Below are positions 11,790 through 22,804 of a DNA stretch of 56,823 nt, in pieces. The stretch spans positions 29,174 through 85,996 of the forward strand of contig NW_005434516.1 in NCBI RefSeq assembly GCF_000315625.1, read 5' to 3'. The notes beneath the pieces were generated by a model that was not told the origin of the DNA, ran no database searches, and saw only the letters and a program-made list of their open reading frames with translations. Every line of letters begins with the position of its first letter. The first letter of the stretch is position 1. The translations under genes and the position numbers were made by a program. The DNA comes from Guillardia theta CCMP2712 (lineage: Eukaryota; Cryptophyceae; Pyrenomonadales; Geminigeraceae).

Positions 11790-14700
11790 TCAGGTAAGCG
11801 GTTGAACACGCAAAAGAAGTTCTCTTGCAACCTGTTTGAAGTAGAGGTCTTTGACTTGCATGCTAATGTACCTCCAAACTTCGACATTGCTTACTGTGTC
11901 CTGCAAATCTATCATGTAAAGAGATCAAATCTGCACACGAGGAGAACATTCTCGTGATCAAACGTCCAAGAGAGCAACCCGAATACAGGACAAACAAAGA
12001 CAAGTTGACCATAAAAACACTAACCTCGGGGTTGATTTTGTTGATTTCTTCTGCTAGCTTCATGCACGCCTTGACCTGTAACAAACATCTGCCTTCAGCA
12101 CTTATTTATAACAAAAAAAATTGAGGAGCCTATACAACATGCTTCAACAAAGAAAACAAGAAAACGAACATAGCAGAAACCAAGGCCAGAAACAACATGA
12201 AGAATTCATCCTCCATGATCAAGTGAAAGGATGACGAAAAAGACGAATGAAACGCACTCTAAGATCCAACAGCAGAGAAATGCTACTCACCCCTGCGACT
12301 CGCAATGCGGCCTCTTCGCGTGACCCCGCCTCAATCTCCTGTGTAGATCAATCGACATGTCAGGATGATGAGAAAACATCATCATCTCCAGCATCTCTGT
12401 TTCCTTTACGCTCTTGACATTCTGCATCTTTTTACACCTCGCACATCTTTCTACGTCATCTGAGTCTTCTGCACCATATTCCTCGTCTTCAATGTCTGCA
12501 TCATCTTCCTTAACTTCATTACGATGCATGAAACGACACAAAAACCGCAGAACCGATTGCTTGACACGTCAGCAGCCAAGCATTCTCACCTTGTCGCTAT
12601 CGATCTTCTTAGCAAGCGCTGGGCTGACCTCAATGAGGGAGAGTTTGCGGAGCCACGTGACCTGAAGGGTCCCGATCAGTGAGAGCTGTCAGAGGCTCTC
12701 GAGAGACGCACAGTTTCGGCGTCACTCCCTAATGTCAAGTCCTCCATGTCCGTGAAATTCAACCTGTGCTCTCTGCAATTCAAATGTCAGGCGCTATGTG
12801 CCAAACTCCGAGCTGAGAAGAATCACCGTGCAGCGAACCTAGCGACCAGGTCTTCGCATACCAGCTGGGCTTTACGGTGGAGAGGAACTGAACTCTGAGG
12901 TGGAGACGTCACAGCTCGTTGGCTCTAGAGCCGCTGAGACCTGTCCGACGTTCGCCACATCCTGAAACGTCTCAAAACACTTGACGAGCCTCTCGACTGC
13001 ATTGGAGTCAGCAGGGAGGAGGAGGGAGGGAAGAGATCGACCTAGTAGGGAGGCGCTGAAGTTGACATCAGATTCATCCACCCTGACATGCCCCTGCATG
13101 TTGCTCAGCGGATGGGGAAAAGGGAGTGGGGAGAGAGTGGGAAGAATCTTTCTTCTTCCCACTCTCGGAAGAGGAAGAGTAGGAGGAAGAGGGGATGGAG
13201 CAGGCAAGCAAGTTTTGAGGAATATGGATAGACAACACGAATTCGGTCATAAGAACAGCAACAATAGTATGTCGACAAAGATGCTATGAACGCCCAGGAG
13301 TTCCACATCGAAACATATTGATCGCATGGTACACTCTCGATAACTCAGCAGAAATGCAACACAGACCAATAGAATGAAGCAGGCAAGAGACGAAGACAAG
13401 GCACTTCTATCCCAAACAGCAACAACATCAAGATTCTTGCAGTACATCAGGAGCATTGAGCTCACATGCATTCTTGAAGAGAGAATGAAATCTGCGAGGT
13501 CTTTGAATCCCCTCGACGTCAAGTCACTGCACAAGATGAGATCTTTGACTGACAACGACGAGCTTAAAACCTCGACAGCGAGCTGAGAACTGAGTAATAT
13601 TTGTCAACCAGCCACCGGTAATCCGACGGAACATCCTGAGGGACAACAATTTAGTGCAATCATTTACACAGAAGGCACACGATGCAAAGGGAATTTCATG
13701 TTTTCTGTTGATGTGATTGGGACAAGCAGAGAGTCTGGGATACAGAAAGTGGTTGTGACCTGCCGTATTGGCCCTCCATCTAGTCTTTTCTCTTTTGTCA
13801 GTGGGATATCAAGAGCCTGCAAAATAATGCAATAAGTTGGGAGATGAGTGCAACAAATGTAGAGAGAGAAAAATGCAAGGCAAAATTGGATGCAAAAGCA
13901 CAATGATCAAGTAGAGCCGTCATACATGACAGGCACGAAACGACATGATCCTTCGATGGTCCTTGAGACAAAGAGCAAGAAACTACTTACATCGACAAAT
14001 ACACAACAGATGCTCCGAAACACATACAGACTTTCAAAAGTAGCAAAGGAACCTGGCTAAGTGCAAACAGAGAAACTTCTGCAAGTCCCGCAGCATCGAG
14101 GTTTTTGCTGTCCATGTGCAAGGATATCAACATGTTTAGAACTGAGTCTCGGGTTGGAACGCCCTTTGTTGGAGCTTTGCTCCACACTCCCTGGTGTAAG
14201 CAATCAAAACATGTGTTAGATCTCGGTTTGCACAATGAGCTAGAAAGATTGAAAAGAAAGAATGAGGACAAAACAACAGAGAGAAGCAAGGATGGGAGCG
14301 GCAAAGATTGGGAACCAGGACTGCACAGAAGACCGACCTCTTGCCATCCTGAACCAAAAGAAAGAGTTGCAAGCAGAGCATAGAAGTTGATTTCCTGCGG
14401 GAGCCTTGAGTTAGAGTATGCATCACCTTCAAGTGAAACAACGAAATGACAGCAAACAACTATGCAAGGAAAGACTGAGGTCAACATCGAGGATTGGGGG
14501 TTGATGAAAAGGAGGATGAGCTGACAAATCGACCTGGGAGGAGGGAAATGAGAAGGAGAAGGGTGGGATGAATAGATTGCGACCACTGAAGAACAGATGA
14601 CTGGGGTGGGGTAGACATGGGAGAAAGGGTGGGGGGGGGGAGGGGGGGAACAGGAGAAGGTTTAAGGGGGGGGGAAGGGAAGCGAAGCGAAGCGAAGGGA

Positions 14701-14982
14701 AGGGAAGGAAAAAAGAAAACAACCTGTTTGACATCGTCGAATACGAGTGGAAGACCGAATCGAACTTTGAACGATTTCTTAACCCTCCATGTCTCGATGT
14801 CTTTCGCCAGTGCCTCCACAGCAGTAGCATTGACGCTGCGACACTCGTCACCGATGGCAGCCCCCTCCTCCTGTCTTCCAGAACCTGACGAGCTCCTCCA
14901 GCTCTTCTGTCTGCGACAGCACCGTGCTGCGAATGTCCAGTAGGATAGAGTTCTCGCTCCTCCCTCCCCTCAGACGAGGCAT
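11790..14982 (-). CDS. Queuosine-salvage protein (DUF2419/QNG1-like), 13 exons, 380 aa
   Basis: Exons: 14982-14885, 14835-14724, 14394-14338, 14190-14053, 13816-13760, 13582-13466, 13093-12941, 12894-12827, 12772-12712, 12661-12590, 12338-12291, 12075-12025, 11900-11790. Every junction is GT-AG, and the lengths add to 1143 bases in one frame. The product matches the queuosine-salvage family layout: ILLDIRSTVLSQTEELEELV then VNATAVEALAKDIE at the start, EINFYALLATLSFGSGWQE, VPLHRKAQLVCEDLVARFAA, and LNFTDMEDLTLGSDAETVTW followed by IEAGSREEAALRVAGV near the C-terminus. Family members release queuine from queuosine 5'-phosphate so that it can be inserted into tRNA by the eukaryotic TGT enzyme. 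The start is chosen because an in-frame Met precedes the first conserved block; an upstream start near 15120 is possible. Confidence 0.75.
14620..14680. repeat. Poly-G tract in queuosine-salvage intron
   Basis: Several runs of seven to eleven G on the plus strand (C on the sense strand of the gene) lie within the intron 14395-14723. They are followed by GGGAAGCGAAGC short repeats. Several G runs in a row could fold as a G-quadruplex in the DNA. Confidence 0.8.
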
Positions 14983-14984
14983 GA

Positions 14985-15850
14985 TGGGGGAGGTGCCAAA
15001 CGCTCTCCTGCGCCATGACACCACGGGTACGCTTAGAGTGCATGTGGGGACCATGGAAGAATCCGCATGCCCCATCGCGGCAACAAGAAGAAGAGCTGGA
15101 GGAGTACAATCAGACTCCAAGTAAAGATGTCAAACTGCTCATGAGGATAGACTCAAAGATTGTAAGCCGACCATGCAGATCGGCTACTAACATGCCGACA
15201 ACACTCACCCCGTTCAACATTTCTAGTCTTTTGTGACCTGTTTACGTGTCTTTGTGGATTGGATACCCCGTCAACTATTTCATATCCTCTCGCTCTTAAT
15301 CACCTGCCATGTACCCATTGCCCTTTCCTCTTCTCGTCCTCCCCGTACCTCTCCATCCCTCTACCCCTACCCGTATCCACATACAACAAGACCCATGACA
15401 GCTGCTCCCAATCCCTCTCCGTGGACACCTTTCAGCTCTTCGATTTCTTCCTTCCGCCCCTCCAATTTTCCCCGTCCCCCACCTTGTTGGTCACTCGCAC
15501 GCCTCCCCGTGTCTCTCTCCCTTCTCTCTTACCGTCTCGCTCTCTCCCCGTCCCCACGTTTTCCTCCGCCTCCCTGTCCCTTCATCCCTATCTCCCTACC
15601 GCCACTCCGCATGCATGCTTCTGCTCTCCTCTACATTCGTTTGCTTCGTCCACTCGCGCACACACACGCTCTGCATCGCCTACCTGTCGCGCCGCACCGT
15701 CGCCAAGATGCGGCCAAGGTCTTCACCATCGGCCTCATGTTTTAGGCCAGTTACTAAATTAGCTGGAGCTCTTTCCAATTATTCGATGAGCTAGGGATAA
15801 TTTACAAGGCCACTCCAAACATCGGAAATAGAAACAGACAGGGCAAGCAA
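14985..15850. other. Intergenic, pyrimidine-rich, no supported gene
   Basis: The segment 15240-15745 is dominated by CTCCCC, CCTCT and similar words on the plus strand. It gives two overlapping 167-170-aa ORFs of Ser/Pro/Leu-rich low complexity, which I treat as artefacts. It may contain the 5' leader of the small plus-strand gene that follows. Confidence 0.5.
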
Positions 15851-15851
15851 C

Positions 15852-16189
15852 ATGTTTGAGGCGTTGTTGATGAGTCAGCTCAAGGTAAGGAGCAGACTTC
15901 AACGATATCACCAATATGGCGTGATTCCCTTGCATGCCATGTCATTGATTGTCACCCAGTGCTCCTGTTCTCCCCGTGCAGCGCAAGCACCACGTGGCTG
16001 ATCTTCGGTCCAACCCAGGCACCTGCTGAGGCTTGCGCGAGGAATGAGAAGTTTGAGAGACAGCTGGAGCTTGCCGGCCCTTCGATGGAGTCAATGGTGA
16101 AGCAGGTGTTAGCATGCCATGCTTGCTTACTGGCGTGTTTACTGAAACACGTGATCCAGCTCAAGGCGACCATCGCAAAGAACTGCTAG
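15852..16189 (+). CDS. Small three-exon gene, 49 aa
   Basis: Exons 15852-15884, 16019-16105 and 16160-16189 join in phase 0 with good sites (CTCAAG|GTAAGG, CAACCCAG, AAGCAG|GTGTTA, GATCCAG). The product begins MFEALLMSQLK, continues ACARNEKFERQLELAGPSM and ends LKATIAKNC. It is a soluble, probably helical peptide with two Cys. The second intron is only 54 bases, and reading through it gives a false longer ORF. No family recognised; it could also be the end of a longer gene starting upstream. Confidence 0.45.
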
Positions 16190-16631
16190 AGGAAAAAAGA
16201 GTGGCTGCAGATGCGTGTTGGACAGCGGAAACTGGTGCTCTTACTTGGTGATTGTCATGACTCTACTTGCTGCAAAATCTCTGCATTGTAAATGGAAAAT
16301 AACCTTAGTTGAAGTCTTTGAGGAATGAACCCATGTGTTCGCGATACCGATGGTCCTTCCCTTACCGATGCCTTTGCCAAATTCCCCTGTCAACAGCCCA
16401 AAGCTGAGATCATTCGCACATCTAGACATTACCACAACTGCATAAACGATTTATTTGCTGCGAATCTGATACAAAGGCTTACAACATAGGAATACATGCT
16501 CTGATGCAAGAAGCAAATTGCCTTCTTGGATAAGGTAATGGGGCAAGGAAAAAGAATACACTAAGGAAAAGTATCTCATGAGAATCGTCAAACGACGGAA
16601 AAACGAAAAAATAAGGCCACACGGGGATAGT

Positions 16632-17525
16632 CTAGCAATTGAGAATGTTTGAGTTGTTGTGCAGTGATATGTGGGGAGGGCATAGAGCTTGCATCTCCTG
16701 GTGGTTGCCCCCTCCCGCGGACAGCACGGTCTCAAGATGCATGATCAGAAACTGAAGTGGAGCAACAAAAGATTTGTCCAGCCGAGCCTGAGAAGGGAGT
16801 AGCCCAACCTTGCCTTGTGTCTGGATTGCTTCAATCATCTCCCGCATCCTCGAGGCAAGGCTTTGTAGAAGGGCACAAGATACGTATCTGTCCGAGCTGC
16901 TCCCAGTCTTGTCCGAGACATCCCAGCATGGATCGTTATCTCTGTCGAAGGGTGCTTTATCTTGATCAGGTCGAGGATCGTACATTTCTTTTGCTCTGAT
17001 CGCTGTGTCCTGGATACATTCTAACACTTTCTTCGTTTCAAGAACCTTCCTTTCCACGACCCCCTTGACAAGATTGTTGACAATCAAACTTGTGATAGAG
17101 GGTCCATCCTTCTGCTTAGTCTCACTTAGCCTGTCATACGTACAAACCACATCCTCTTCAATCTCTGACTCGATCTTACGTATACACTGGATATCTTGCC
17201 ATCCCTCGTTCTCTGTTGGACCCGTGTCCTTATGCGTTGTGTGAACATCTGTTCTCATGTAGTTTCTTGTGATAGATAAGAAAGAGAAAGAAACCCTTCT
17301 GGGCTCAATCCTTGGTCTCTTCCCTTCTCTTGATCCTTCCTCCTTCGCATCCCCTTGAATGGATCTTCGAACACACCCTCTACGCAAGCCATGCTTGGGA
17401 GGAGCGCACGTAGGACTTACCCACATGATGGGTGTGGATATGGATGCATTGAACATCTGAAGGCTGCTGATACCTCCCCCGTCCGCAGCTTTCGCTATCC
17501 CTTGCTCCCGCTCGCCCTCGACCAT
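16632..17525 (-). CDS. Unknown protein, family member 1 (paralogue of 35490-36230)
   Basis: A 297-aa ORF. Its C-terminal two thirds align with the ORF at 35490-36230: KRPRIEPRRVSFSFLSIT against KKLKSSHKVTFAGVTTSR; KDGPSITSLIVNNLVKGVVE against QDGPADAQVIVLKLLEGLVK; then GKVGLLPSQARLDKSFVAPL against NKIVGILPGTTRLDATFLEP. The basic patch followed by VSF or VTF could be a nuclear localisation signal or a phosphatase-1 type docking motif, but both are guesses. The N-terminal 60 residues are poorly supported and a start or intron near 17425 is possible. I do not recognise the family. Confidence 0.65.
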   Translation of the reverse strand: MVEGEREQGIAKAADGGGISSLQMFNASISTPIMWVSPTCAPPKHGLRRGCVRRSIQGDAKEEGSREGKRPRIEPRRVSFSFLSITRNYMRTDVHTTHKDTGPTENEGWQDIQCIRKIESEIEEDVVCTYDRLSETKQKDGPSITSLIVNNLVKGVVERKVLETKKVLECIQDTAIRAKEMYDPRPDQDKAPFDRDNDPCWDVSDKTGSSSDRYVSCALLQSLASRMREMIEAIQTQGKVGLLPSQARLDKSFVAPLQFLIMHLETVLSAGGGNHQEMQALCPPHISLHNNSNILNC

Positions 17526-18300
17526 CGCCGGACCACACGCCGTGGGACTGCAATCTCCAGGACTCGTGAAGAGGGGTGGGTACCAATATCACCCCCACCC
17601 CCATATTGTCCTTTATCTGTTCTGACCACCCCTCATAGTACTATCTCTTGCTCTTGACGATACCCAACCCCGCAATTGGTTTCACTGGCAAGTTATGTCT
17701 GGATATGCCTAATGGTATGCGAATATTTATTATTGCTTCTATTATAAGATTGAACTACTTGGCCCTAGTAAATATTGCCCGTTCTTTCTGAGGCTTACAT
17801 CCCTTACTCCGAGGAGCACGAGGACCTTAAGGATAGTCATCTCCACCCCCTCAAAGGACTACCCAGTCTTGAACCGACCACCACCCAAATATGCTTGTCC
17901 TCATATAAGGTAGTATATACCGGTCAGACTATGGAAATAACCGGGTCATATAATGAGAAAGTGAATAGAAAGGTACGGGTACTTTCTGCACCCCACCCTC
18001 CAACTCGATGTCATCCTGCCAGCGTAATGCCGGCAGTGGTCAGCTGATCCATAGTTGAAAACCCATTTTAGTATAAAACAAAAAAGACATCTAAATCAGC
18101 TCTTTTGGATAAAACTGCTAAGTAAAGAGGGAAAATTGGTAACCATTACCTGTCCGTAGCAGCCTAGGACACCAATAGCACTGAGTGCTAGCAACAAAAT
18201 GTCATTCGAGCTACGTATCTTTGCATCCAATCTCAAACATTTCCAATTTGCATCTTCTGGAATAAAACATATTATTAAAAACTGGCCCCCCACCCCTCGA
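17526..18300. other. Intergenic, no gene seen
   Basis: Short ORFs only, none with paralogues or splice support. The base composition is mixed and there is no obvious repeat. Confidence 0.5.
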
Positions 18301-18640
18301 TCCGGCTGGTGACTCCGGGGTGCCTAGTTAACTTTTTACTCAAGCAGGGAGGGCATTACCGGCGTGACTGCCCGGCAGGAGGTGTGGCACGGCGCACTGC
18401 CGACATTTTTACTCATCAAAGTTAAGTTTGCGCCGCTGCTGCTTTCTTTACTCAAAGTTAAGTTAAACATCTGCTACTCTGATCCTGTTTTAACTTAACC
18501 TTGAGTAAAGCCGCTGAGACTCTCAGGGGCTTACAAGGTTGAGGGACGGTAGACGGATAACTCAGTGACTCGGAACTCGGAATCATTCTGGCGGCCCGGC
18601 ACGGTGCTTTATCGGACGGTCACCGGGTCCTGCCCACTTA
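18300..18640. promoter_or_regulatory. GC-rich island with inverted AT-rich hairpin
   Basis: GC-rich DNA with CCGG and GGTCAC words. At 18447-18467 it reads tttactcaaagttaagtta plus two more A, and at 18489-18509 the near-perfect inverse (20 of 21 positions), separated by 21 bases. The two could form a hairpin or mark two oppositely oriented element ends. A third diverged copy lies near 18409-18426. The function is not known; see the findings on islands. Confidence 0.5.
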
Positions 18641-19741
18641 CTTGACTGATACCTTCCCCCGCGCCATGCCTGCGTCGCTGTGGCGGCCGCCGAAGGAATG
18701 AGCCGCATACCGGAATGCACCCGCGATGATGGCAGCGAAGGACAGGGAGGCCTTGGGCTGACGAAAGATCCTGGACCGGATGCGTTTGCAAGCCTCGGAT
18801 CACCTGAGAGTCTTGCGAGGCCGAGAGACCATCCATCTCTTTTCCTTGTTCGCCGAGCGATCCGCCATTCACCACAGAAAATGCAACGCATCATCCTGCA
18901 AGAGTCCATCAGTGCTGGCGATGATGAGAAGAAAGGCCTTTGGTGGGACGTGCTGAGCATATGCATTACGATGCCCTCGGATCTTCCTCTGTGCTGCTGC
19001 ATGCAGTTTGCTCCGAGCCTTGTCCGGTATCCCATCATTGTCAAAAATATGCGACATACATGTGACATGCTGAAGTCCAGGATAAACCCATGCTATCGGC
19101 CTCCAGTAGCCTGCAATTGCGGAAGCTCAAAATCCCCTACGCGATGATCTTCAGGGCCATGTTTGGGAAACGTCAAGCCTGGTGCCGGAAACGCCTCGCA
19201 CATGGAAGCGGCATCACACTCCTGAATCTTTGATGAGGGTACTGAGGACGGCATTGCACTTGTCATGCGCATTAGTCCATAACGGGCTGCGGTTCCTGCA
19301 GGTTGCCATGTGTGTGGTCCCCCAGGATGACAGAGAAGATGGTGGCATTTTTCGCAGTGCGGCGGGTGGTCAACCGGCAATCCATAAAGAAACTTGTCAG
19401 CGGCAGTCACCAAGCTGATGGGCTGCTGCTCAAAGATCCCAAGGTTTGTACTTCCCATAATTGAGTGCCAGATCGTGCGATGAGGAGTAAACTGAGACAG
19501 AAGTTCATGAACCAGGTGGCCTGGTACTCGAAGTGGAGTAGAGAAGCGTGTACGCCGAGATTTTCTGCTCCATCAAGTGCCTGTGAGTGTCCAAGAAAGC
19601 AGCCAGCATGGGGACAACATCCCCAGCGGCTGCTTGCTGCGGTTTGCGGATTCGAAGTTCAGTGCCAGAATTAATCCGGTGGAAGAGTGGCGGTGTAGGT
19701 AACATCCCATGCTGGAAGATGTCATTTTGGAAAAGAAACAA
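18583..19741 (-). pseudogene. Decayed or spliced unknown gene fragments
   Basis: Overlapping minus-strand open segments in several frames: 19741-19505 (NDIFQHGMLPTPPLFHRINS), 19458-19093 (LGIFEQQPISLVTAADKFLY, then HCEKCHHLLCHPGGPH), and 19057-18869 (DNDGIPDKARSKLHAAAQRK, then AFLLIIASTDG). Composition is protein-like but the frame changes repeatedly and I could not find splice junctions that connect them. The simplest reading is a decayed gene or transposable-element relic. A spliced gene remains possible. No domain is securely recognised. Confidence 0.3.
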
Positions 19742-19744
19742 TGT

Positions 19745-20129
19745 CTTGATCCGATGATCAGTTTCACTCTTTGGTCCAAGATCTTTCAGGGCGGTGTCTG
19801 AGATGTGCAGCCTGTACGCGGCCGATTAATTGACTGACTTGAGAGTGAGGAATCGAGCTGGAATCAAATAGGCTGGAATACAACTATTTCCTATTTTCTT
19901 TTTCCTTGTGTAGCTTCTGGATCATCATTTGAACGAGAGGTATCACATCAAAGCTCGCGTTCCATGGAGCCGGGATGAGACAGATGACTGTGTGAATGGT
20001 CGGAAGGCTGGCACATCTTTTTGCAACTTTCCTTGTTCTTGATCAAATCATTTTTCATTATATACATTGCAATTGAAAACCATGAACATATTTACATTTC
20101 TAGCATATCTGATCAAACCCGCAAGATTT
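19745..20129. other. Intergenic, no gene seen
   Basis: AT-richer DNA with no supported exon. It probably includes the 3' side of the ORF ending at 20130. Confidence 0.5.
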
Positions 20130-20441
20130 TCATCTCATCTGGATAGTTGCGAACAGGATGCCCTTACTGAAGCTGTTGCTAAACATGTATCCACAGCATT
20201 TTGAGCACATAGGATGCTTGTTCCTTTCGCCAACAAGGGTTTTGATCTTTTTTGTCTTGTGATTTGCACATTCGATCACGCTCTCCAGGCTCTCAAAGTC
20301 GTCGATCCACGAATCGGAGCTCTCGCTTAGGTGAAACTCTGTCATGAGGTTGCTGGTGGTGGTGACCGGTGCCGTCAGAGGACAGTGTCCGAAGAACTCC
20401 TCGAACGCGTCCTTGCATAGAGGTGTACTGGTTGGTGCCAT
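20130..20441 (-). CDS. FEEFFGHC-core protein, copy 1
   Basis: A 103-aa ORF. Residues of about 7-57 (LCKDAFEEFFGHCPLTAP, then SDSWIDDFESLESVIE) are encoded by 20275-20423, which is 147/149 identical to 29162-29310. The core is acidic and contains aromatic residues in an acidic context, reminiscent of an activation domain, but that is a composition argument only. Outside the core the two copies are unrelated. This copy ends with a basic tail containing CSKCCGYMF. No family recognised. Confidence 0.5.
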   Translation of the reverse strand: MAPTSTPLCKDAFEEFFGHCPLTAPVTTTSNLMTEFHLSESSDSWIDDFESLESVIECANHKTKKIKTLVGERNKHPMCSKCCGYMFSNSFSKGILFATIQMR

Positions 20442-20979
20442 GCTGCTGTTGCTGCTCGTGTCCCACGTGAATCTTGTGTCTGTAGTGCACAGCTGTTAAG
20501 GCTTTCAGGGATAAAAACCGTATCACGAGGACTTCCCTATAACCGTTAAGATTCCATTGGTTGATGACATTCGTATTGCAAAACGCTTCTATTTAACAAC
20601 GATTCGAGTAAGATGACTCTAAAACTAGTTTATCCCTCGGTGTCGCTTTGCAACTGAATATGAATGCCTTCTCTCAGGTGTTGAAGTTCCCAGTAACCTT
20701 CTCTCCACAGACGGTGACACAGTCACAGTAGCAGTGACACCCGAAGTAGACAGTGATAGCACCGACTGCAAGTTTCTGTAGCAGTGGTAATAGGTATCAC
20801 GAATGGTGGCCGCGCAGGAATGATATCAGGATACAGAGAACAAACGGAGGTGATAAGAGATTGGTATAGATGGTCAAGCTTGTTTACTTCAAGCAATCCA
20901 GTCTCACAGAGACCGTACACCTCGTTCTCCTTTCCCTGTCCTGCCAATGCGTGCGGCCCTTCTTCCTCTTCCTCGGTCC
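20442..20979. other. Spacer, no gene seen
   Basis: Short unsupported ORFs on both strands. No repeat was recognised apart from the flanks of the core copy. Confidence 0.45.
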
Positions 20980-21354
20980 CTAATATAGGGACTGCCTGGT
21001 CCTAGGAACTACCACTACCGGTACTCTACGCTTCTTATCTGCGATATGATTCTTCGACCGGTCCGAGGCCTGGTTCCGTACCTTGAGGGTCCCCTGAGAA
21101 AGAGTCATAGGCTTGACATGACGAGGTCTTCGATTCTCATCCAATGCTCTCTGTGAAGTTGATGTAGCTGCTCCCTTGACCTTGACAGGTCCTGTGTCTC
21201 CGTAGGAGCATGCTTGGAGGTGGTCTCGTGCATTCCTTGTATGTCCTCCGCTAAGATGATCATGATAGTACTGTCTTCTTTGATCAGACCCCTTGTTTTC
21301 CCATGTCCATGACTTCAGGGGTGATGCTTCCAATCTCCCCTTGAGCGTAGCCAT
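20980..21354 (-). CDS. Uncharacterised ORF beside the Copia element
   Basis: A 124-aa basic open frame (MATLKGRLEASPLKSWTWEN, then ATSTSQRALDENRRPRHVKP) just outside the retrotransposon, on the element's sense strand and downstream of its 3' LTR. It could be the remnant of a second, older element or a host exon. There is no paralogue in the window, and composition alone is weak evidence. Confidence 0.2.
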   Translation of the reverse strand: MATLKGRLEASPLKSWTWENKGSDQRRQYYHDHLSGGHTRNARDHLQACSYGDTGPVKVKGAATSTSQRALDENRRPRHVKPMTLSQGTLKVRNQASDRSKNHIADKKRRVPVVVVPRTRQSLY

Positions 21355-21376
21355 ATCCTACCACCGTGTCATCTGC

Positions 21377-21602
21377 TGTCCTGTCGTGGATTGGTATAAG
21401 CTGACTCGCTTATCTCCTGCTGCCATCCACGAGTCCTAGGTTCTTGCTGTCTTCTTCATGATTCTCCTACGTCGTCCTTATTGTAGCTGTTGCTGTCCTC
21501 TCCAGGGATGCATTCCGAGGCTCTAAGCATCTGTGCACTTGAGCCACGTCGATTACTTGGCATTGTCTGAGGTGAAGCTTCCTCCTATCAGGTGCTTCAA
21601 CA
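21377..21602 (-). repeat. 3' LTR of Copia element
   Basis: Same length (226 bases) as 27147-27372 with no indels and very few substitutions. It begins TG and ends CA on the element strand. It contains a copy of the sequence that, in the 5' LTR, holds the first Met of the pol frame. Confidence 0.88.
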
Positions 21603-21611
21603 CCCTCCCTT
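21603..21611 (-). other. Polypurine tract of Copia element
   Basis: The element strand reads AAGGGAGGG immediately before the TG that opens the 3' LTR. That is the position and composition expected for the plus-strand DNA primer. Confidence 0.7.
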
Positions 21612-22804
21612 GGCTCTTGTGTGCCGATGCCAGCATTGTTACTTTGCCGCGCCTCCATTGACGGTGTCAGGCTTGTCAAATTTGACTATGCCTTTCAAAT
21701 GACCTGCTGCGGTTGACTCTTCGCGCGTCGTCGCCGCAGTATTCCCTCCCTTGCCTAGAGTAGGCGGGAGCTGTTGCTTGACAGCAAGGTGGACTCATGC
21801 TTGGTCTCTGGTCGTCTGCCTTGAACTGAGCTGTATGGTCTTGCTCATCAGACTTGATATTCCTCTTTCCATAAGCGATCAGCCTCTTGACTTGACTTTC
21901 GCAGTAGGGCTGTGCATGGTACTGAAAGGTTCTCCTCAGCGCCCATCAGCACTGATGTGCCTGGCGACTTGGGACCTCCTTCATTTCTGCAGCATCATTT
22001 CATAACTTCGATCGAAGGTATGTCTTCATCGTCTGCTTCTTCGTCTTGCGAAGGCTTGGCGCTTCAAGCTGCCTTTCATTTCTTCAACTCTGCTGTAGAG
22101 TTGGTTCGTGTCATCATATCGCCATCGTGAGATCGTGGCATGCAATGAGGCTTTGGGACGTCTCCCTTCCTCGGTCTTCACAACCTTCAAGCTTTCATCT
22201 GCCGTGCTCTGCTTGCCGTATCAACATCACGGCGCTTGACCAGTGGAATCATGAGGTAATTCCTCTCCTCACTGTTGGCCACGTACAGGCTTTGAGGTTG
22301 GATTGAAAACAGCTCTTGTCACTTTTGACATTCAGAGCGACTTTGATCAGGACTGATCCCTCCATCATCGAGATTTTCTCGCTGTCATGTCACCCCTCAG
22401 CTTCTTTGCCACACTCATCATCATGGTGGGAGAGCTATCTGGTGGCCTCGTCGTCATCTTGTGCGACTCCTGGCTCTGCTTGGGGGATCCCTGTGACTCG
22501 TCCATGTCACTTGACATAGGAATGATGCGAGGCTCGATGCTGATGTCATCATCAGATGTTCTCAGAGGTTCAGCCTGTCATGAAGTTCAGTATTCAGGTA
22601 TGATAGTGAAAAGATATGATATTCCCTGATTTTGATTGTTCATTTAGTGAACCCTCCCTGACTGTCTCTGGTGTCGAACAGATGACCTCAGGCTGAAGTA
22701 GGTCCCCTGTGACTTCGCATCATCCATCTCCCTCCCTGACGAGGTACAGGGAGCTTGGCTAGCTTGACAAGGTCTTGCATGAAGCAGCGGCGGCGTAATG
22801 ATGG

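Noticed and set aside
14836-14884. Apparent frameshift in the queuosine-salvage gene at a five-C run
   Set aside because: The frame change is fully explained by a 49-base GT-AG intron with matching phase 2 ends, and the spliced product matches the family.
15233-15762. Two overlapping 167-170-aa plus-strand ORFs
   Set aside because: Pyrimidine-rich low complexity gives Ser/Pro/Leu strings in two frames at once, with no domain or splice signals.
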